NCBI GenBank assembly: GCA_016630955.3
Contig: CM049994.1
Coordinates: 124,001-188,000, forward strand
DNA from: Didymella arachidicola
Lineage: Eukaryota > Ascomycota > Dothideomycetes > Pleosporales > Didymellaceae
Length of the DNA stretch: 64,000 nucleotides
Direction of reading: 5' to 3'
Under the pieces are notes generated by a model. The model ran no database searches and had not been told where the DNA came from. It was given only the letters and a program-made list of their open reading frames with translations. Shown one piece after another: positions 10,743 through 23,995 of the stretch. Within the stretch, counting starts at the first letter, position 1; each line of letters opens with the position of its first letter. The position numbers and the translations under genes are program-made.

Positions 10743-12430
10743 TAGTGAATGCTCCTATACTGATTGGACGGGCGCCAGCTGCCTCATAGAGCAGCCAGCT
10801 GAGGGACGCTCTGCGCAGTTATTTACCTCTCTTAGGGCGAGCCATGGTGGACGCTCTTTCTTCAGGGAGCCCGGAAGCTCCTCCTGATTCTCCTAGCTAC
10901 GCAGCACCGAGAACACCAGGAAATGCAGGCAATGCTCGCAGCGCGTGGTCGCTGCTGCTGGGTCAGCGCCGCAAGCCACGGATGCACCGGCTCCAACTAA
11001 GTGCTACGAACGTCTGCGGAAAGGGTGCGCGGGAGCTAGAAAGGTGTTCCAGCTGGGAGTCTATGTAACGAGTGACAGCAGACACAAGGGTCCCGGTGGA
11101 GCAGGGAGATTAGAACTGTCAAAATCTTTAGAACAAACGTAGAGGCGAGGGCGTGGCCATAGTCTGGTAGTACCTAGTGGTCCTAGTGCTGTACGTATGC
11201 GTGCGGCGGTGGAGGGCCGCAACTTTCTGGGCGCCGCGCAGAGATGCAGTGCAGATGACGACAAGAAGATCGCCGCAGCCGTGATCAGATCTCAAGAGGT
11301 CGACACCGACTTCACTCAATTGGACAATAAGAACGGAGAGGCAATCGACGATGCGTGCTGTGGCTGGCGCAGCTGCGAGCGTCGGAGGCGGCAATAGCAT
11401 TATTTATGGAGCGCCTCGAAGTGGCAGCGAGCTTCCGTTTGGAGACGTAATGATTGTCCGTGTCCTCCATAGTTTGGAGGTGGCAGGAGGTGCTCTGACC
11501 TATCGTATTCGCACTGGTACCTGAGCAGCCAAACGAAACCGGATTCGTGCGAGCGCTGACGGCTCGACGGCACTGTTTTCTCTGCTTTGGGCGACGATGA
11601 TGGGTTCTTCGAAGCCGTGTCCTTGGCGGCACGCTGTGGCTGCTGGCGGCCGAAGGCGGGGGAGAAGCCTTGGAATGCTGACTGCCTTGAGGTCGAGAGG
11701 AGCGGCGACTCTTCCTGGCAAAAGGTAGTTGCTCCAAGTTTACACATGTTCTCCTGGTTAATGTTTGACATCACGTTCTTTGTGCACCTTGTACAAGGCC
11801 GCGATACGGTATTGTATCAGCCATCTGCGCCACACATGCAACAGTATCCTCAAGTCTCATCGCTAAGCCTCAGTCATCCCTTCAACGAGTTACGGCCAAG
11901 AGTAGGGTCACGGCAGCGAAGAGCGCCATGCACAACGATCACAAACCAAGTCTCAAGGCGCCGGAAGCAGCGCAGCGAAGGGCCGCAGTTGGCCCGGCTG
12001 GGAAACTATTCTAGATCTCAAGATTGGCGACACGGAGAGCGCACGTCAACACGTGAGACACAGCCTAGCCGCTGTCATCAATCTACGACGCTCAAAAACA
12101 ATGCGTCACAGAACATTGCGTTTTTTGGGGGGTTTCTCCTGAATCATCAGAGCAAAGTGCCCGCAAGGTGGACTCGTCACACAGGATTTGGCCTTTGCTG
12201 GCCGAGATTGAACGCATTTGCGTATGCTTTCCTTCCTATTGATATTTCATGTTGGAAATGATTGATCGTGGGTATGTCCATCCACTCAACCCACCCAAAA
12301 CGCCATCGCTGAATGCTGAGCCATTGACAATACCCATTTTGCGGACTCCATAGGCCGAATTTCGTACAGAAACGCCGATATATATATGCAGTGATAGTTC
12401 CCCTCCCAAGGAAGTAGCGCGCGAAGACAC
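10743..12430. other. Intergenic region upstream of the Caf120-like gene
   Basis: 1.7 kb with no supported gene. It should hold the promoter and 5' UTR of the minus-strand Caf120-like gene and the 3' end of TAF2. Overlapping minus-strand open frames near 11312-11774, the longest 141 residues, have no family resemblance and compete with each other, so they are not called. There is a TATATATATG stretch near 12380. Confidence 0.5.
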
Positions 12431-15400
12431 TCACCCCTTAGGCAATTTGAACCGAGCAACCTTCATCTTCACAATCAGCTTCGGCTTCTCGCCGCCAGAT
12501 TTCTCAATCTTGACCAGGCCTGTATTGCCTGCTCCGTTGATCGTTCCGTTTGGCTCGACACTCTGTCTCTTGAACGCTCTATCATCACCACCGTTGACGA
12601 GCTTCCTCTTCTTATTGCTGTTGTTCTTAAGCTGGGCAAGCTTTTCAGAGGGTAGCTTGAGCTTAACAATCTTGCTCCTCCTAGTCGGCTTCGACTGGCT
12701 CTGCTTAGGAGGTACTGGCGTAGGCCGTGGCGCCGGAGTAGAAGTTCCGGACCTTGACACTGGTGGAGGTGCAGCGTTTGGTCGTGGCGGAGGGACGCTC
12801 GGTCGTGACGGCGCTGGTGTTGAAGGGCGCGAGTTTGGTGCGGAGGTCCCCGGCACTGTCTTGGTCTTAATCTTAATCTTAGGCCCTGACGAAGGAATGG
12901 GAGAATGCATTGGTGATGGCGCAGATATGACCTTTGGTATATTAACCGGTGGCGGCTTCGGGCGTGGTGCGGCGGATGCCGTCGTAGTCGCTGCCGGTAT
13001 CGAGGCTAGCGCAGGCTTCGGCGATGGCACAGGCGTCTTTACAACAGGAGCTTGCGTTGGATCTTTCTTTGGTGGTGACAGCACAGGTGGGCTAGCAGGT
13101 TTTGGCGGAAGTATGGGTGACTTCTGCTTGACGACAGTTGTTTGTGGTGCTGGTGATGCTTTTCGCGAAGGCGGTGCCGATATGGGAGCAGGTGAAGCAT
13201 GCTTCATAGGCGGAGAGTAAGTAGGCTGAGGCCTGGCCAAAGCTGAGGGCGGCGGTGAAGATGCGTTGCCTGACTTTGGCTTGCCAAACTTAAGTGACAA
13301 CTTCGGCTTTGGGGGCACAATATCACTTGGAGCGGCGACCTGGGAAGGTACAGCTGGCGCAGGGGGTTGTGGTACAGACATTGTGCGAGAAAGCTCTGCA
13401 GGCGGCTGAGGCAGTGCTTGTACTGCTTGTACTGCTTGTACTGGGAGCGGTGCGGGTGCCAGGGCAGGAGCGGGGACCGATGCTGGAGCAGGTGCCGGTG
13501 GCGCCACTTTGACCAGTGGGTGAAGCGGTTTGGTGCGGTACTTCTCGGTCTGGATGAACTGTAGCTTGGCTTGACCAAGATGCTTGACCTTCCAGTAGCG
13601 TGGGAAGCGAAGCTTTACGGGTAGAGCATTTTTCCTACGGTCCCTGAAAACCATGTCGCAGAAATCTAAGAGGTGAGTCATGTCGCTCAGGGAGAGCGTT
13701 CTCGAGTTTAAGGCCTCCTCAAGGACCATTCGAAGCGTTTGGTTATTGACCAGATCCTGCTTCAACCCGTTGAGTGCTCCTGCCAACGATTGACGTGCGA
13801 GACTCGAGGCACGAGCCGAGTTGTCAGCTTCCTGGTCAATGACTAACCCGCCTGTGGATTCCTGAGACTTGCTCGGCATGAACACCTCTCCGGTTGCAAT
13901 CTGCCCGATAGCAATGTCAAGGATAAGGAGTAGCTGCTTCCTGAAGAACGGTGATGGATCCGAGCGAATTTCGTGCATCAGAAACCTCAACATGTTATCT
14001 TTGCGAAACATGCCTAGCCGCACCAGACATTCCCACGCCTTCAGCCGCACATTGTCAGCGTTGCCGAGCTGGGCGTATTGCGAGAACTCAGATGGCTTAA
14101 AAGGCATGACGCGGTTCATGACGAGCCTCAATGTGCACTCCAGGCCGGTAGTAGTGTAGATGTTCTGGAACGTGGGTATCCATTCGTCTAGACGTTGGTG
14201 ACGGGTGAGCTCCTCGATAGCCTTCTTAGTGAAGTCGAACTCCTCAGCTTGAGCACGGAAGTCGAGGTCGCTTATGAAGCCAGACGGGACGCTAATGAGA
14301 CACTCCGCTAGGCATCTCATCAGTGTCGAGATGTAGTGATCGTCACTGTAGTCATTCCCGCGATTATCGTTGTATCGCATGAGATCCAGGAGGAAACGCT
14401 TCGCTTCCATCGGTGCCTTGCCATCCTCGCCCTTGATTCGGGCAATCGCTTTGGGTATGGCACATTGAATCAGGTACAGGCTTCGGTCAGAGAAATCGTT
14501 TGACCTTGTCATTGGCGACCCCGGTAAGCAAAACAGCTCCTGGAATGACTTTTTGAGATGGAACAGACCGATCCAGTCCAAGCTTTGTTTGGCACTTTGG
14601 GCCAGGACATCTGCAGCCATGGTACGGATGCCGTGGAAGTATCGGCTATCCATTAAAGTCTTGACAAGGAACGTGGAGATAAGCTTATCCTCCTTCGTGG
14701 CCAGAAATTGAATGGACTGAGCCGTCAGCTAGGATGGTGGAGTCTTGATTGTCAAACTTACCTCAGCCTGTGCAACAACATCTTTGTCTTGTTGAAGCTG
14801 CGAGATGTACATGTAGCTAGGCATCGCGACCTTGGCCTTACAAATCCACTCAAAATCTGCGTCCATACGAATCCACTCGTACGCTTCGCCTTCTTGCTGA
14901 CGTTCAACCTCAGCGGGCCAGTCACCGAGTTTCCACTCTTCTTGCTCTTCAGCCGATGCGAAGACATCGCCCAACATGTAGAACGTGACATCTTCTTGTG
15001 CATCGCCTGAAGCATCCAAGCCAGCTGCGGCAGCCATTCGCTCCTTATTGAGACGATTCCTCTTCAGACGCTTGTACTTGGTGTTGTACGGGATCTCGAC
15101 CTTCACTTTCGACGCGTTGATCTCGACGATGTGCTCGTAGGGTGTACCGTCAGCTTCGTGAATCCGCATTGTCATCGGTCCTAAGAAGACGGGCCAGTTC
15201 TGTGTTGGTGCTAGGTTGTGCATGCTCTCTTTCGTCTTTCGCACAAACTCGTCAGGCGAAAGAGAGTTTCCAACCGCCAGGACGTTCTGTTCTTGTTGAA
15301 TCGTCAAAACAACAACCTGCTTCTTCTTATTGAACTGCTGTTCGCATGTGAAAGTTGGGAAACCAGATCCCTCGATCCATTGCTTGAAGAACGTTTCGAG

Positions 15401-17101
15401 TTTCTGATGACCAACCTTTTCGCAAATGTCGAGGAAATCATCGGTCGCGATTGCGCCATTATCGTATTTGCCCTGTCGGGCGTTGAACAACATACGATAG
15501 AGACACCTGTCGACACCATTCTTGCCACTCTGCTTCACGAGGCGGTTGTGGAGGACCGACAGGACCAGAAGTGACTTGATCTCCATGAACTCCTGCTCGG
15601 CAGGATGAAGTTGCAGGAGCGGTCCAAGCTCGACTAAACTTGGCCGCTCGTGATCCATGGCGGTGATCTTATCGACCATTTGTTTCTGCCGGAAGCGCCA
15701 ATCGTTGCGGCCGAACAGATCTCGAAGATACAGTTCCGCCATGAACCAAGAGCCGCCAACGATAATCCAGTAGTCGTATGGACTGTACGCAACGACGTCC
15801 ACTCCAATCCACTGGCTTGCGATTGCGTGCACCAAAACCCTTGTTGTGTGCTCCAGAGGTTCCCATACTGTCTCAGGAAATAGCAGACGGGTGCTGCAGA
15901 TTGAGAATGAGGCAGTATGAGCGGTGTCGCAGTCCAGGTCGTCCACGAATGCCAACTTGTAGGCGTTGCCGAACGCATAACTTTGAAAGCGCTCCGTGAA
16001 GCTATCAAGGGCGCGTGCGAGCATCATGGCGCTATTTCGGACCTCGTCTTCCTTTCCCGGTAAGCAAAATGCATGCACCTTCACAGCGTTCGTTCCTAGA
16101 CGTTCGTCGTCGGCAGTATCACGATACTCGGAAAGGTCGACGTGCTCGAAAGGCCCGATGACAAAGCCAATGTGTTGGGGCAAGACCGGAGTGTCGCAGG
16201 TGAAGCTTGCTGTTTTACGAGAAGCATCTGAATGGTCGGCGATATCGTCGGTCAGGGCGCCAGAGCAGATAACTTGCATCTCCATGGCCCTCTCTTCGGC
16301 TGATAGATCGCCTAGTTCGTCGTCCACGTCTGTCATGACGCTGTCTGCCTTGTCTTCCCCGCTCGCCAGAACAAGTCCATCTGCACCTGCTGCCCTCGGA
16401 GCTGTCGCCTTGCTAAGCGCATCGCCGACGGTTCGCGGGTACCGGATTGCCACGTCAAAGAGGCACTTGCGTGTACCGTCGTCTAAGCATGGGAAGAGGC
16501 ATGACGCCGTGCCAGGGAAAGGTGAGTTGCGTGTAAAAGCGTGCGGATATCGGCCGTCTCCGTCCTCGACACCGACGAAGTGGAGGGCGTCGCGGAAGTC
16601 GTCCAGCACGTATTCGATCTCCAGCTTCAGCGGTGCATAGAATACACCTTGCGCATTCTCCATCTCACCAACCTCTTCTGGTCGCACCTCCCGAATCTTG
16701 ATCCTGTCCGGCAGAAATATGACAAGCTCGTCCACTGAGGAATTGGCGTCGACATGACGTGCTATGCGGTCCTTTGCAAAGTGGTACTGCTCAAGGCCGG
16801 TGCCTGGGTACAAGGTGATGCGTTCGTGTAGGTTCGAGTAGCTGTAAGCGGCCGTTTGCTCGTCTATTCGAATGCGCGTCGGTGTGAGCTGTCGGCAGTT
16901 GAGGACAATATCACGCAAACCCCCTTTCTTTGGCTGGAGGTCGATTACTGTTTTCCCTACGACGCGGCGCGGGCAGAAGCTGACGTCGAGCTCCAGCGAC
17001 TGCTTTATGACGGTGAAAGCGTCGCCCGTCGAGGCATCGTCCGGCATATCGGGCGTCTCGATGGGCGCCATGGTGGGCGACGCAGGCGATCCTGCTCCCA
17101 A
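12431..17101 (-). CDS. TAF2: Transcription initiation factor TFIID subunit 2 (TAF2)
   Basis: Two exons (17101-14762 and 14716-12431) separated by a 45-bp intron (14717-14761, GTAAGT...CTCAG), giving 1541 residues. A second in-frame ATG at 17071 is a possible start. TAF2 is the large TFIID subunit that helps recognise the core promoter Initiator. The N-terminal half is an M1-aminopeptidase-like fold (from about residue 25: FTVIKQSLELDVSF ... ). The zinc-protease motif is degenerate (VHAIASQWIG where peptidases have HExxH), as expected for a non-enzymatic TAF. A helical repeat region follows (MDSRYFHGIRTMAADVLA ...). The last 350 residues are Pro/Ala/Ser/Lys-rich, with a VQAVQAVQAL tandem repeat, and end in basic segments. 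Nuclear. Confidence 0.95.
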
Positions 17102-18195
17102 GTTGCGCGGCCGTGCGTGTACGTCGAGGGCGGCGATGGTTGCTCAGTGGTGTTAGTAGCAGGCGCGCCATGTTCAGTGAACCGTCGCGCCTCGCACGGA
17201 CCTTCCGTGGGACTTCTAGCGCGGCTGCCTCCTTCTAAGACCTTCACCTGCCCTAGCGTCTCACGACGTCACCTTCACTCGCGCGCTCGAATAGATTGAA
17301 TAGTCTGACAATATCCTCCGATACACACCTCTCCTGGCGCCATGTTTACAAAGAAATCTTGATAGCATACACGCATCTAGGTTGTTTCCTGTCAGCCAGC
17401 GTGACATACCCTAGTTTGGCACAGTTGGACCGCCGTCACGACTATACTATCATTCAATGGAGGAGGAGACAATGGAGGACCTCAATATGTTCCCTCTCAT
17501 AGAGTCTAACAATAACAGGCAGGTTATCGAGTCGGACGATTGGCATCTACAGGACCGCCAAGAAGCAGTATCACGATTGCAAGATGAAAGAAGTGCATGC
17601 ACCAACTCACACCAAAAGAAAGACTGCGCCACCAGACTACAACCTTTGAGACGTTCTTTCAAGTCCTGCAGTCCCATATCACAGTATTACTAGGAGAAAG
17701 TCATGTCTTGGCACCTATTTGGCTCCATGCATAGTCAGCAGAACTATGCGCAAAACGAGCGAGTCCCGGTGCTTGACAGCTGTCGATCTTTGCGCGAAGG
17801 ATCAATGCTACTGATTGTGGCACAACACATATGCAGCACAAGATTGTATATGCAGACACAGATTTCCGTGCGAAGCACTGAGACGCAAGTCAGCATTGGA
17901 TCTCGGCCCATAAAAGTAGGCTCCAGTCGATGATTATTGGCCATTTTTAGGGCTGAAGGCCATTTGCTGCACTTCTCGGTGCCAATGCCTGCATAGCTTT
18001 TGTGCAACATTATTTTCTTACCTTCCTTTTCTGCTCCGTCTGCCTACAAACCTGTGGGTCAAATCCGTTGGCCACACAGCATAGCATGCTGACAGGTCTG
18101 ATCATTTTGAAATAACGAGGCTATCGCCGTTGGACTCCATAAAGTCCACTCATCGATAGGCCCATCTCAACGTAAAGGCCAGTGAATCAGCAACA
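17102..18195. other. Intergenic region, TAF2 / flavin oxidase (divergent)
   Basis: 1.1 kb between divergently transcribed TAF2 and the berberine-bridge-type oxidase gene, so it contains both promoters. No RNA gene, repeat or credible small coding exon is visible. Confidence 0.5.
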
Positions 18196-20261
18196 ATGAA
18201 GTCCTGTTCTCGGCCAACACCATGTGTGCTTCTCGCTTTCCCACTCATTGTACATATTGCTTCCGCGGCACCACTCGCCAAAATTAAACCTGCCGCCTTC
18301 CGCGTCGCGGCTCAGTCAGCTGCTGGAGCACCGCTTCAGAGCTCAGAACTTTTCCGACTCGATGATAATATCATCGCACGAATCGCCGCTGACGAGGCTA
18401 CAAAACCTGTTGCCAACCACTTCGTCTTCGACACCGCAACTGCCAACGGACCAATCGACGGGAGTCAAATTTGCAGAACGTTTCCAGGCGATCCAAGCTG
18501 GCCGAATCAAAAGATCTGGGAGATTTTCGATGCTCTGCTAGGAGGAGCGTTGATACCTACTGTTCCCATCGCCTCGTCTTGCTACGACACGAAATGGGGC
18601 AAGAAAGATAGCGTGCAGTGCGCGAATGTTGTTGGCAACTTCACAAACCCTTACTTCCATGAGAGTGATCCAACCTCTATTATGTGGCCTATCTTCCAAG
18701 GAAGGACTTGCATGCCCTCGAACAACACCAGTGGAAAGGAATGTGCGGTCGGCGGCTACCCCGAGTATGCAGTCAAGGTCACCAATGTTGCTCAGATACA
18801 GTTGGCCATCAACTTCGCCCGTGCTGCAAATCTACGCCTGGTCATCAAGAACACAGGGCATTGCTACCTAGGCAAGTCTTCGGGAGCTGGCGCGCTCAGC
18901 TTGTGGATGCACAATCTGAAGGACATTGACTTCCTTCCGGATTATAAAGGGCCTGGCTATTCGGGCCCTGCGCTAAAGCTGTCTGCCGGTGTAACAGTTC
19001 GGCAAGTGTATGAAGCTGCTGACAAATATCATGTGACGGTGACGGGTGCTGTCTCTTGGGTAAGGGGCCACTCCCCAGAAGTGAGTTCCAACACTGACAG
19101 AATTCTGCAGAGTGTTGGTTACGCTGGCGGCATGATCACTGGTGGTGGTCAGAATCCTTTGGGTAAGTCTCGTTTTCGACATACAGTTATCAGGGCTTGA
19201 CGATTCGCGCAGCTGGGATTTATGGGATGGCTGCAGATCATGTGGTGGCATTCAACGTCGTCACTGCAGACGGAAGATTCAGAACTGTCTCCGAACACTC
19301 CCATCCGGACCTCTTTTGGGCCCTCCGAGGAGGTGGCGGTGGCACCTTTGCTGTCGTCGTGTCTGTTGTCATTCGTGCTCACCCTAAGCTCAAGGTTGTA
19401 ACTGCAGGCTGGCGCCTCGATGCATCGACCAATGGTGTTGATGCTTTCTGGAAGGGGACGAGGAAGTTCTTCGACGAGTTCCTTACATGGGCCGATGCTG
19501 GCGTATACTCGTTCTTCATCATGGGCAACAAGCCTTCGCCCTTCCTGAATATAGGCTACTTGTTCGCACCGAATCATACGCTGGAGTCGTATACCAAGCT
19601 TGTGACGCCATTTTTCGACTACCTCCATGCCAACAACGTCACCTTGACCACACCACACAAGAGCATTGCACATGAGTCTTTCTACTCAGCTTACCAGGCC
19701 ACCTGGGGATCCAATAGCTTTCCAATAGGTCTTGACAATTCTTTGCCGGCCAACCGAATTGTACCCCGCATTAACTTCCAAGAGAAATATAACGAAACCA
19801 TCGCCCTTATCAAAGAGCACGTCTCTTCTGGAAAGCACTTCCTCGGATACCACAAGACACCAGCGAAGCACGGCAACATTAACAACGCAGTCAGTCCAGC
19901 TTGGCGCGAGTGTGCTATGTTCTTTGTTACTTCGTCGAATAAGTCTCTCGATCATTCGACCCCGAAAGCACTCGCCATTGCGAACAAAGATCTACAGGAG
20001 AATATCTTGCAGCCCTGGCGCGACATCAGCCCAGTCTCCGAGGGCGGAGGCACTTACCTCAACGAGGCGAGTGTCATGGAACCGGATTGGCAGGAGAGCT
20101 TCTACGGGGGTTACTACAGGCAATTGAGTGATATCAAGAGGAATTGGGATTCTAAGGATGTATTTTACGCGACGACTGCTGTTGGTAGTGAGAGATGGGA
20201 GGTAAGGGATGGCGAACAGGGTGTGCAGACGCAGAACGGTCGCTTGTGTAGAGTCCGATGA
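18196..20261 (+). CDS. Secreted FAD-linked oxidase, berberine-bridge / isoamyl-alcohol-oxidase-like
   Basis: Three exons (18196-19059, 19111-19162, 19213-20261) encode 654 residues. A signal peptide ends near SAAPLA. The FAD-binding (PCMH/VAO-type) domain begins in the EYAVKVTNVAQIQLAINFA region. His in NTGHCYLGKSSGAGALSLW is the expected covalent flavin site. Next come GYAGGMITGGG, the ADHVVAFNVVTADG segment and the C-terminal BBE motif (FYATTAVGSERWEV). The Cys used for a second flavin bond in some BBE enzymes is not seen before the GYAGG segment. Such enzymes oxidise alcohols, sugars or alkaloid-like substrates with O2, giving H2O2, outside the cell. The 51-bp first intron is a multiple of three without a stop, so its removal rests on splice signals and family alignment. 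Confidence 0.9.
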
Positions 20262-20971
20262 GCCCTGGCTGCACTATAGTCCCTGGCGTGGCAGTTACCA
20301 CGTGTGCAACGCTATAAGCAACTTTTCGTTTCATGTCTACAAAATGCTTCTTGAAATCAGCATCATCCGCACGTTCAGACAGTTTTGTCGACACGGCTCC
20401 AACTGGCCGGTTTCGGGAATCAACGCGGAAGGCATTGGAGAGCCGAGCTGTCTCACCAATCAGGGTGTACCACTTCTCATCTTACATCTCACCCGCGAGC
20501 TGATCATTGCACGCCCTACATGCTCTACGTCAGGCGTATTGCAGTTACAATCATGATTCCGGACATTGTGGGGTATGCGGAGGGCAGCGGACATGCTAAA
20601 GACCCTTTTTTGCGCATTCATAGCAGCCACTACATCGAATTGACTCGAGAAGACGAACGGTTGCACATAGCCGGTCACGAAAGAACACGAGCGCTGCCCT
20701 TGCCGCATCACAAATACCAATCAGAACCGCCGAGAGGACTGACGACGTAATACCCTTATCGATAAGCGCCTAAATATACCGCCTATATACGAGTTTCGCC
20801 ATGTCCAGCTGCTTGCTTCCTACGATCCATATCCTACAACCTTCAATCCAGAATCCTGTCCTTCGACCAAAAATCACAAACGAGGAAAAACGATCAACTT
20901 GCCAGACTTCTCGGAGACTTAAAAAGTACCCAGCTGGATCGAATGCAAGCTCGGCTTCAGAACTCGCCAAG
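20262..20971. other. Intergenic / promoter of the GPI protein gene
   Basis: No gene seen. TATA-like stretches (TAAATATACC and CCTATATAC, 20771-20790) lie about 185-200 bases before the ATG of the next gene and could be its core promoter. Confidence 0.4.
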
Positions 20972-21499
20972 ATGCGTACCACAGTCTTCAGAAACACAGC
21001 TTTTTTGTCCATCATCGGGCTCTCCAATGCCCAGACCTCAGCCAGTTGGGCGCAAACCCAACCCTTCCAGGTCGACGTCTCAACTGAGTCGCTGCTTGGA
21101 AGCAGTCAGCAACCACTGACCAACCTTGTCGGCACAAACACACCAGACACCACAGCCCTGGCACCGGCAGTCTCGATCACGGATCAGTTCAGTACGACCA
21201 TCCCGACGGAGTTTATCACCGCCACCAGTCGGGCGACCAGCGTTGTTACAGTGACCCCTTCAGACAGCGCGGCTAGTGCAAGCGTGAGCAGTGTTTCTGC
21301 GAGCAGCGAGTCGGCATCGAGGAGTGCGTCAGCATCGAGGAGTGCGTCAGCATCAAGGAGTGCTTCGGCAAGTGCTAGTGGAAATGCTGCTGCGACGCAG
21401 AGTAGTGCCGCTGCGGCGCCGGTGGGCGTCAACGGACAAGCGAAGATAATGGGTGTCGCAGGTGTGTTGGCTGGAGCCGCGGGAGTGCTGTTTGTCTGA
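20972..21499 (+). CDS. Small Ser/Ala-rich secreted protein, predicted GPI-anchored
   Basis: A 175-residue single-exon protein. The frame is open further upstream to 20801. I chose the ATG at 20972 because it gives a clean signal peptide (MRTTVFRNTAFLSIIGLSNA, cleavage near NAQ). The mature part has a short unique segment (about 20-95) followed by Ser/Ala/Thr-rich low complexity with repeated SASRSA. It ends in a hydrophobic tail (VAGVLAGAAGVLFV) after small residues, the pattern of a GPI attachment signal. A wall or plasma-membrane surface location is inferred. The function is unknown and no catalytic domain is recognised. Confidence 0.75.
   Translation: MRTTVFRNTAFLSIIGLSNAQTSASWAQTQPFQVDVSTESLLGSSQQPLTNLVGTNTPDTTALAPAVSITDQFSTTIPTEFITATSRATSVVTVTPSDSAASASVSSVSASSESASRSASASRSASASRSASASASGNAAATQSSAAAAPVGVNGQAKIMGVAGVLAGAAGVLFV
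21311..21364 (+). repeat. 18-bp tandem repeat, three copies, in the GPI protein gene
   Basis: Three head-to-tail 18-base units (pattern TCRGCATCRAGGAGTGCK) that encode SASRSA each time. The second unit differs from the first by one base and the third by two more. Such in-frame repeats in wall proteins commonly vary in number between strains. Confidence 0.8.
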
Positions 21500-23995
21500 G
21501 CATGACAGGAGACGGGATACTGCTGTGAAGGGGTTGCCTGTCGTGCGCACACTTGAGTGGGAGCAAAATATATTGAAAACGCATACATAGTACCTCGAAA
21601 CTACATTTATTGATGTGCAACGATGAAAGCGCTGACCTGACCGGGTTCTTCGCCACTCTGAACAGTGCTTGAAGTGTGACTTCCTTCCAATAATTCTCCT
21701 CTCTTTTCTGGAGACAGACTGAAATTTGTATGTTCTTCACGTATTCGACTCGGATCTGGTGGATAATGCGGCCACATAAGTATTACTAATGTGCTTAGGC
21801 CCTCGACATCAGAGCTGATCTGGAGTTAATGCGAAATGATGTGATGAAGGCTTGGGAATGGTGACGGCTCGCGTATATATCAATTAAAAGGCGAAAGTCT
21901 TCGCAAGCATCGTCATGCCTACGGCAAGGATCGCATGTTAACATGTATTTGTCCAGACTACATGGTCAGAGGCATCTGAGGCTGTTCTCGAATATATATG
22001 CAGACGTAAAACGTAAACACCCAATATCCGCAGGCTTTGCCTTGGCTCTCGTTGACAAGACGAAGTTCGGCCCAGGTAGACCCAAAGCAGAAACAATTTA
22101 GGCTGGAACCCCAAGCTACATCTCCCCAAGAAAAAACCATGGGATGCAGAATCACACACAGAAAATTTACATGGAACCACAAGACGTCATGGAGTCGTCC
22201 ATTGTCGGCGCGAACAAAGGGAAAGGTTGACCACAATTGCCGCTGGCTCAAATCCGGAACCAGCAACGTTCGCTACCATTCGCATTGATCCAGGAAAGAA
22301 AAACTTACATTCTGTCCGCATCTACCCATGGGTGTGCGAATACCTCTGCAGTCATGGTGGTAGCTTCAAGGCTCCGGAAACGGCGCTCAAGGGCCTCAAC
22401 ACAGCATCTTACACACAAAGCTCTACACCACCGGCTCAACAGTCCGTAGCTGCCGAAGCTTCTCGCCTTCGCCAAGTGTTGACTGGTCTTTTCGTTGGAC
22501 AAAAACACCCCAGCAGATAGCCTACAAGTGTCCGCACCTAGCCTGACCGAACGCGCAAGCGAAACACACCTTCCAGCCCAGCTCACCGGTGAGAAGCTGA
22601 AGTCGCACACCCCTCGCAACATAGCGCGCTCGTCTACGAAACTATGAATATCTGCCAGTAATTACCATCTATACTGGGCGCGTTTCCGCGCGGCATCGCT
22701 GGCTATGCGATGACTCGGACGCTTGCGCAGACAAAGCAGCCAGCTGTTCTTGCCACCCACAGGACCAGCCCAGGACCCAGCCTCGCGCCGAACCAGAGGA
22801 GGCTCCCGGTTGGTCCTGCGCTAGTGCCTGCGTTGGGCTGCATGAATCTTTGGACCGGTAGTGCGCGCGTGATGAAGCGTTGACGCGTCAACACCGTTCG
22901 GAAAGCGCGCGGGGCTTTTCCGGGTGCAGCGTGTTGCGCCATTGTCTATTCTTGCAGTACGTGCTTGTGCTGCGGAAGGGTTTTCTTGCAGCCGAGGTGA
23001 GGGGTGCGGGCGCAGAGACAAAAGGGACGAGTGTTGGGTGGGTGTGGCGAAGACGGGTTCTTGCAGCTGCACTCGCAGAAGCGCCCGCTGTGGGGAGCAT
23101 ATCTACACGACACAAACGCTGAACCATGGGTGGGCAGTGGACGAGTGTTTGGTGCAGATTTAACGTTTCGGTCCCTGACTTCAGCAATTGTGTAGAAACG
23201 CCGGCAGAGTGACGACTGTCCTGGTAACTGTTATGTGGTAGTCGGAGTATATATTGTGAGTGGAGACGACGACAGGGGTTTTCGGTTGTATTTTTTTTTT
23301 AGCTATCTTATGCACTGAACTGATGCGTTTTTAACATTCTTCTTGTCTCAGAGGCTGTAAATTAGGCAGGTTGCAGGGGTAAGCACTGTATCATATCCAA
23401 AAGTAGGCAGGATCTGATGTAATTTAGTGAGTAACGACATCCGGTTATGCCGGACCCACTCACAATATACACCCAGACTACCACAGTAGGTGACACCATG
23501 GGATGAGGTTTGACATCCCTGTCTTCTCTGAGGCACATGTCGACGAATGCTGCGAAAGGGAGAAAGAACGAGCGACCACATGAAGGCGCCTCCATGATGA
23601 TAGCATTGTGCTACCGTATGACCATGGAAGCTTGATCGATGCGGTGAAACCTGATCTCCATTTACCAGTTTTTGTTCATCTATGTACGTCGTGGTGTTTC
23701 AAGCTAGAAACGAAATGCATGATACATGCTGCTGTGCTACAGTGCATGATCGTCCTTCAGTCATGCGGAGAACAAAGAGCAAATGCACAAGGTGGAGTTG
23801 AAGAGTAAATGGTTTCATAGTGTCATTGGTCGACCGTCCACTGTACAAGGCCCTCTGCACTAGACTAAGCAATGCACAGCTCTCCACCCCAAGCGAACGC
23901 CGCAGCGCTCGTGAATCATTAGAAGGATATCAACATAAACAAATATTCTAAATTATCCAATGCAAGATACATGAAGACGTTTTAGATGTGAGCGC
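21500..23995. other. Long gene-poor interval between two GPI-protein genes
   Basis: 2.5 kb without a supported gene. Short open frames of under 110 codons on both strands look like chance. No tRNA B-box, 5S rRNA or inverted-repeat ends were recognised. A run of ten T lies near 23291. Confidence 0.5.

Noticed and set aside
11312..11774. Possible small minus-strand gene (MSNINQENMCKLGATTF start)
   Set aside because: Three frames overlap with similar openness, no domain is recognisable and splice sites are not convincing. It could be 5' UTR of the Caf120-like gene.
12447..13220. 257-codon plus-strand frame, Gly-rich
   Set aside because: It is antisense to the Pro/Ala-rich tail of TAF2. Its composition is just the complement of that low-complexity coding sequence.
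13415..13441. 9-bp triplicate repeat in TAF2 (VQAVQAVQ)
   Set aside because: A small in-frame repeat in a disordered region, not notable beyond low complexity.
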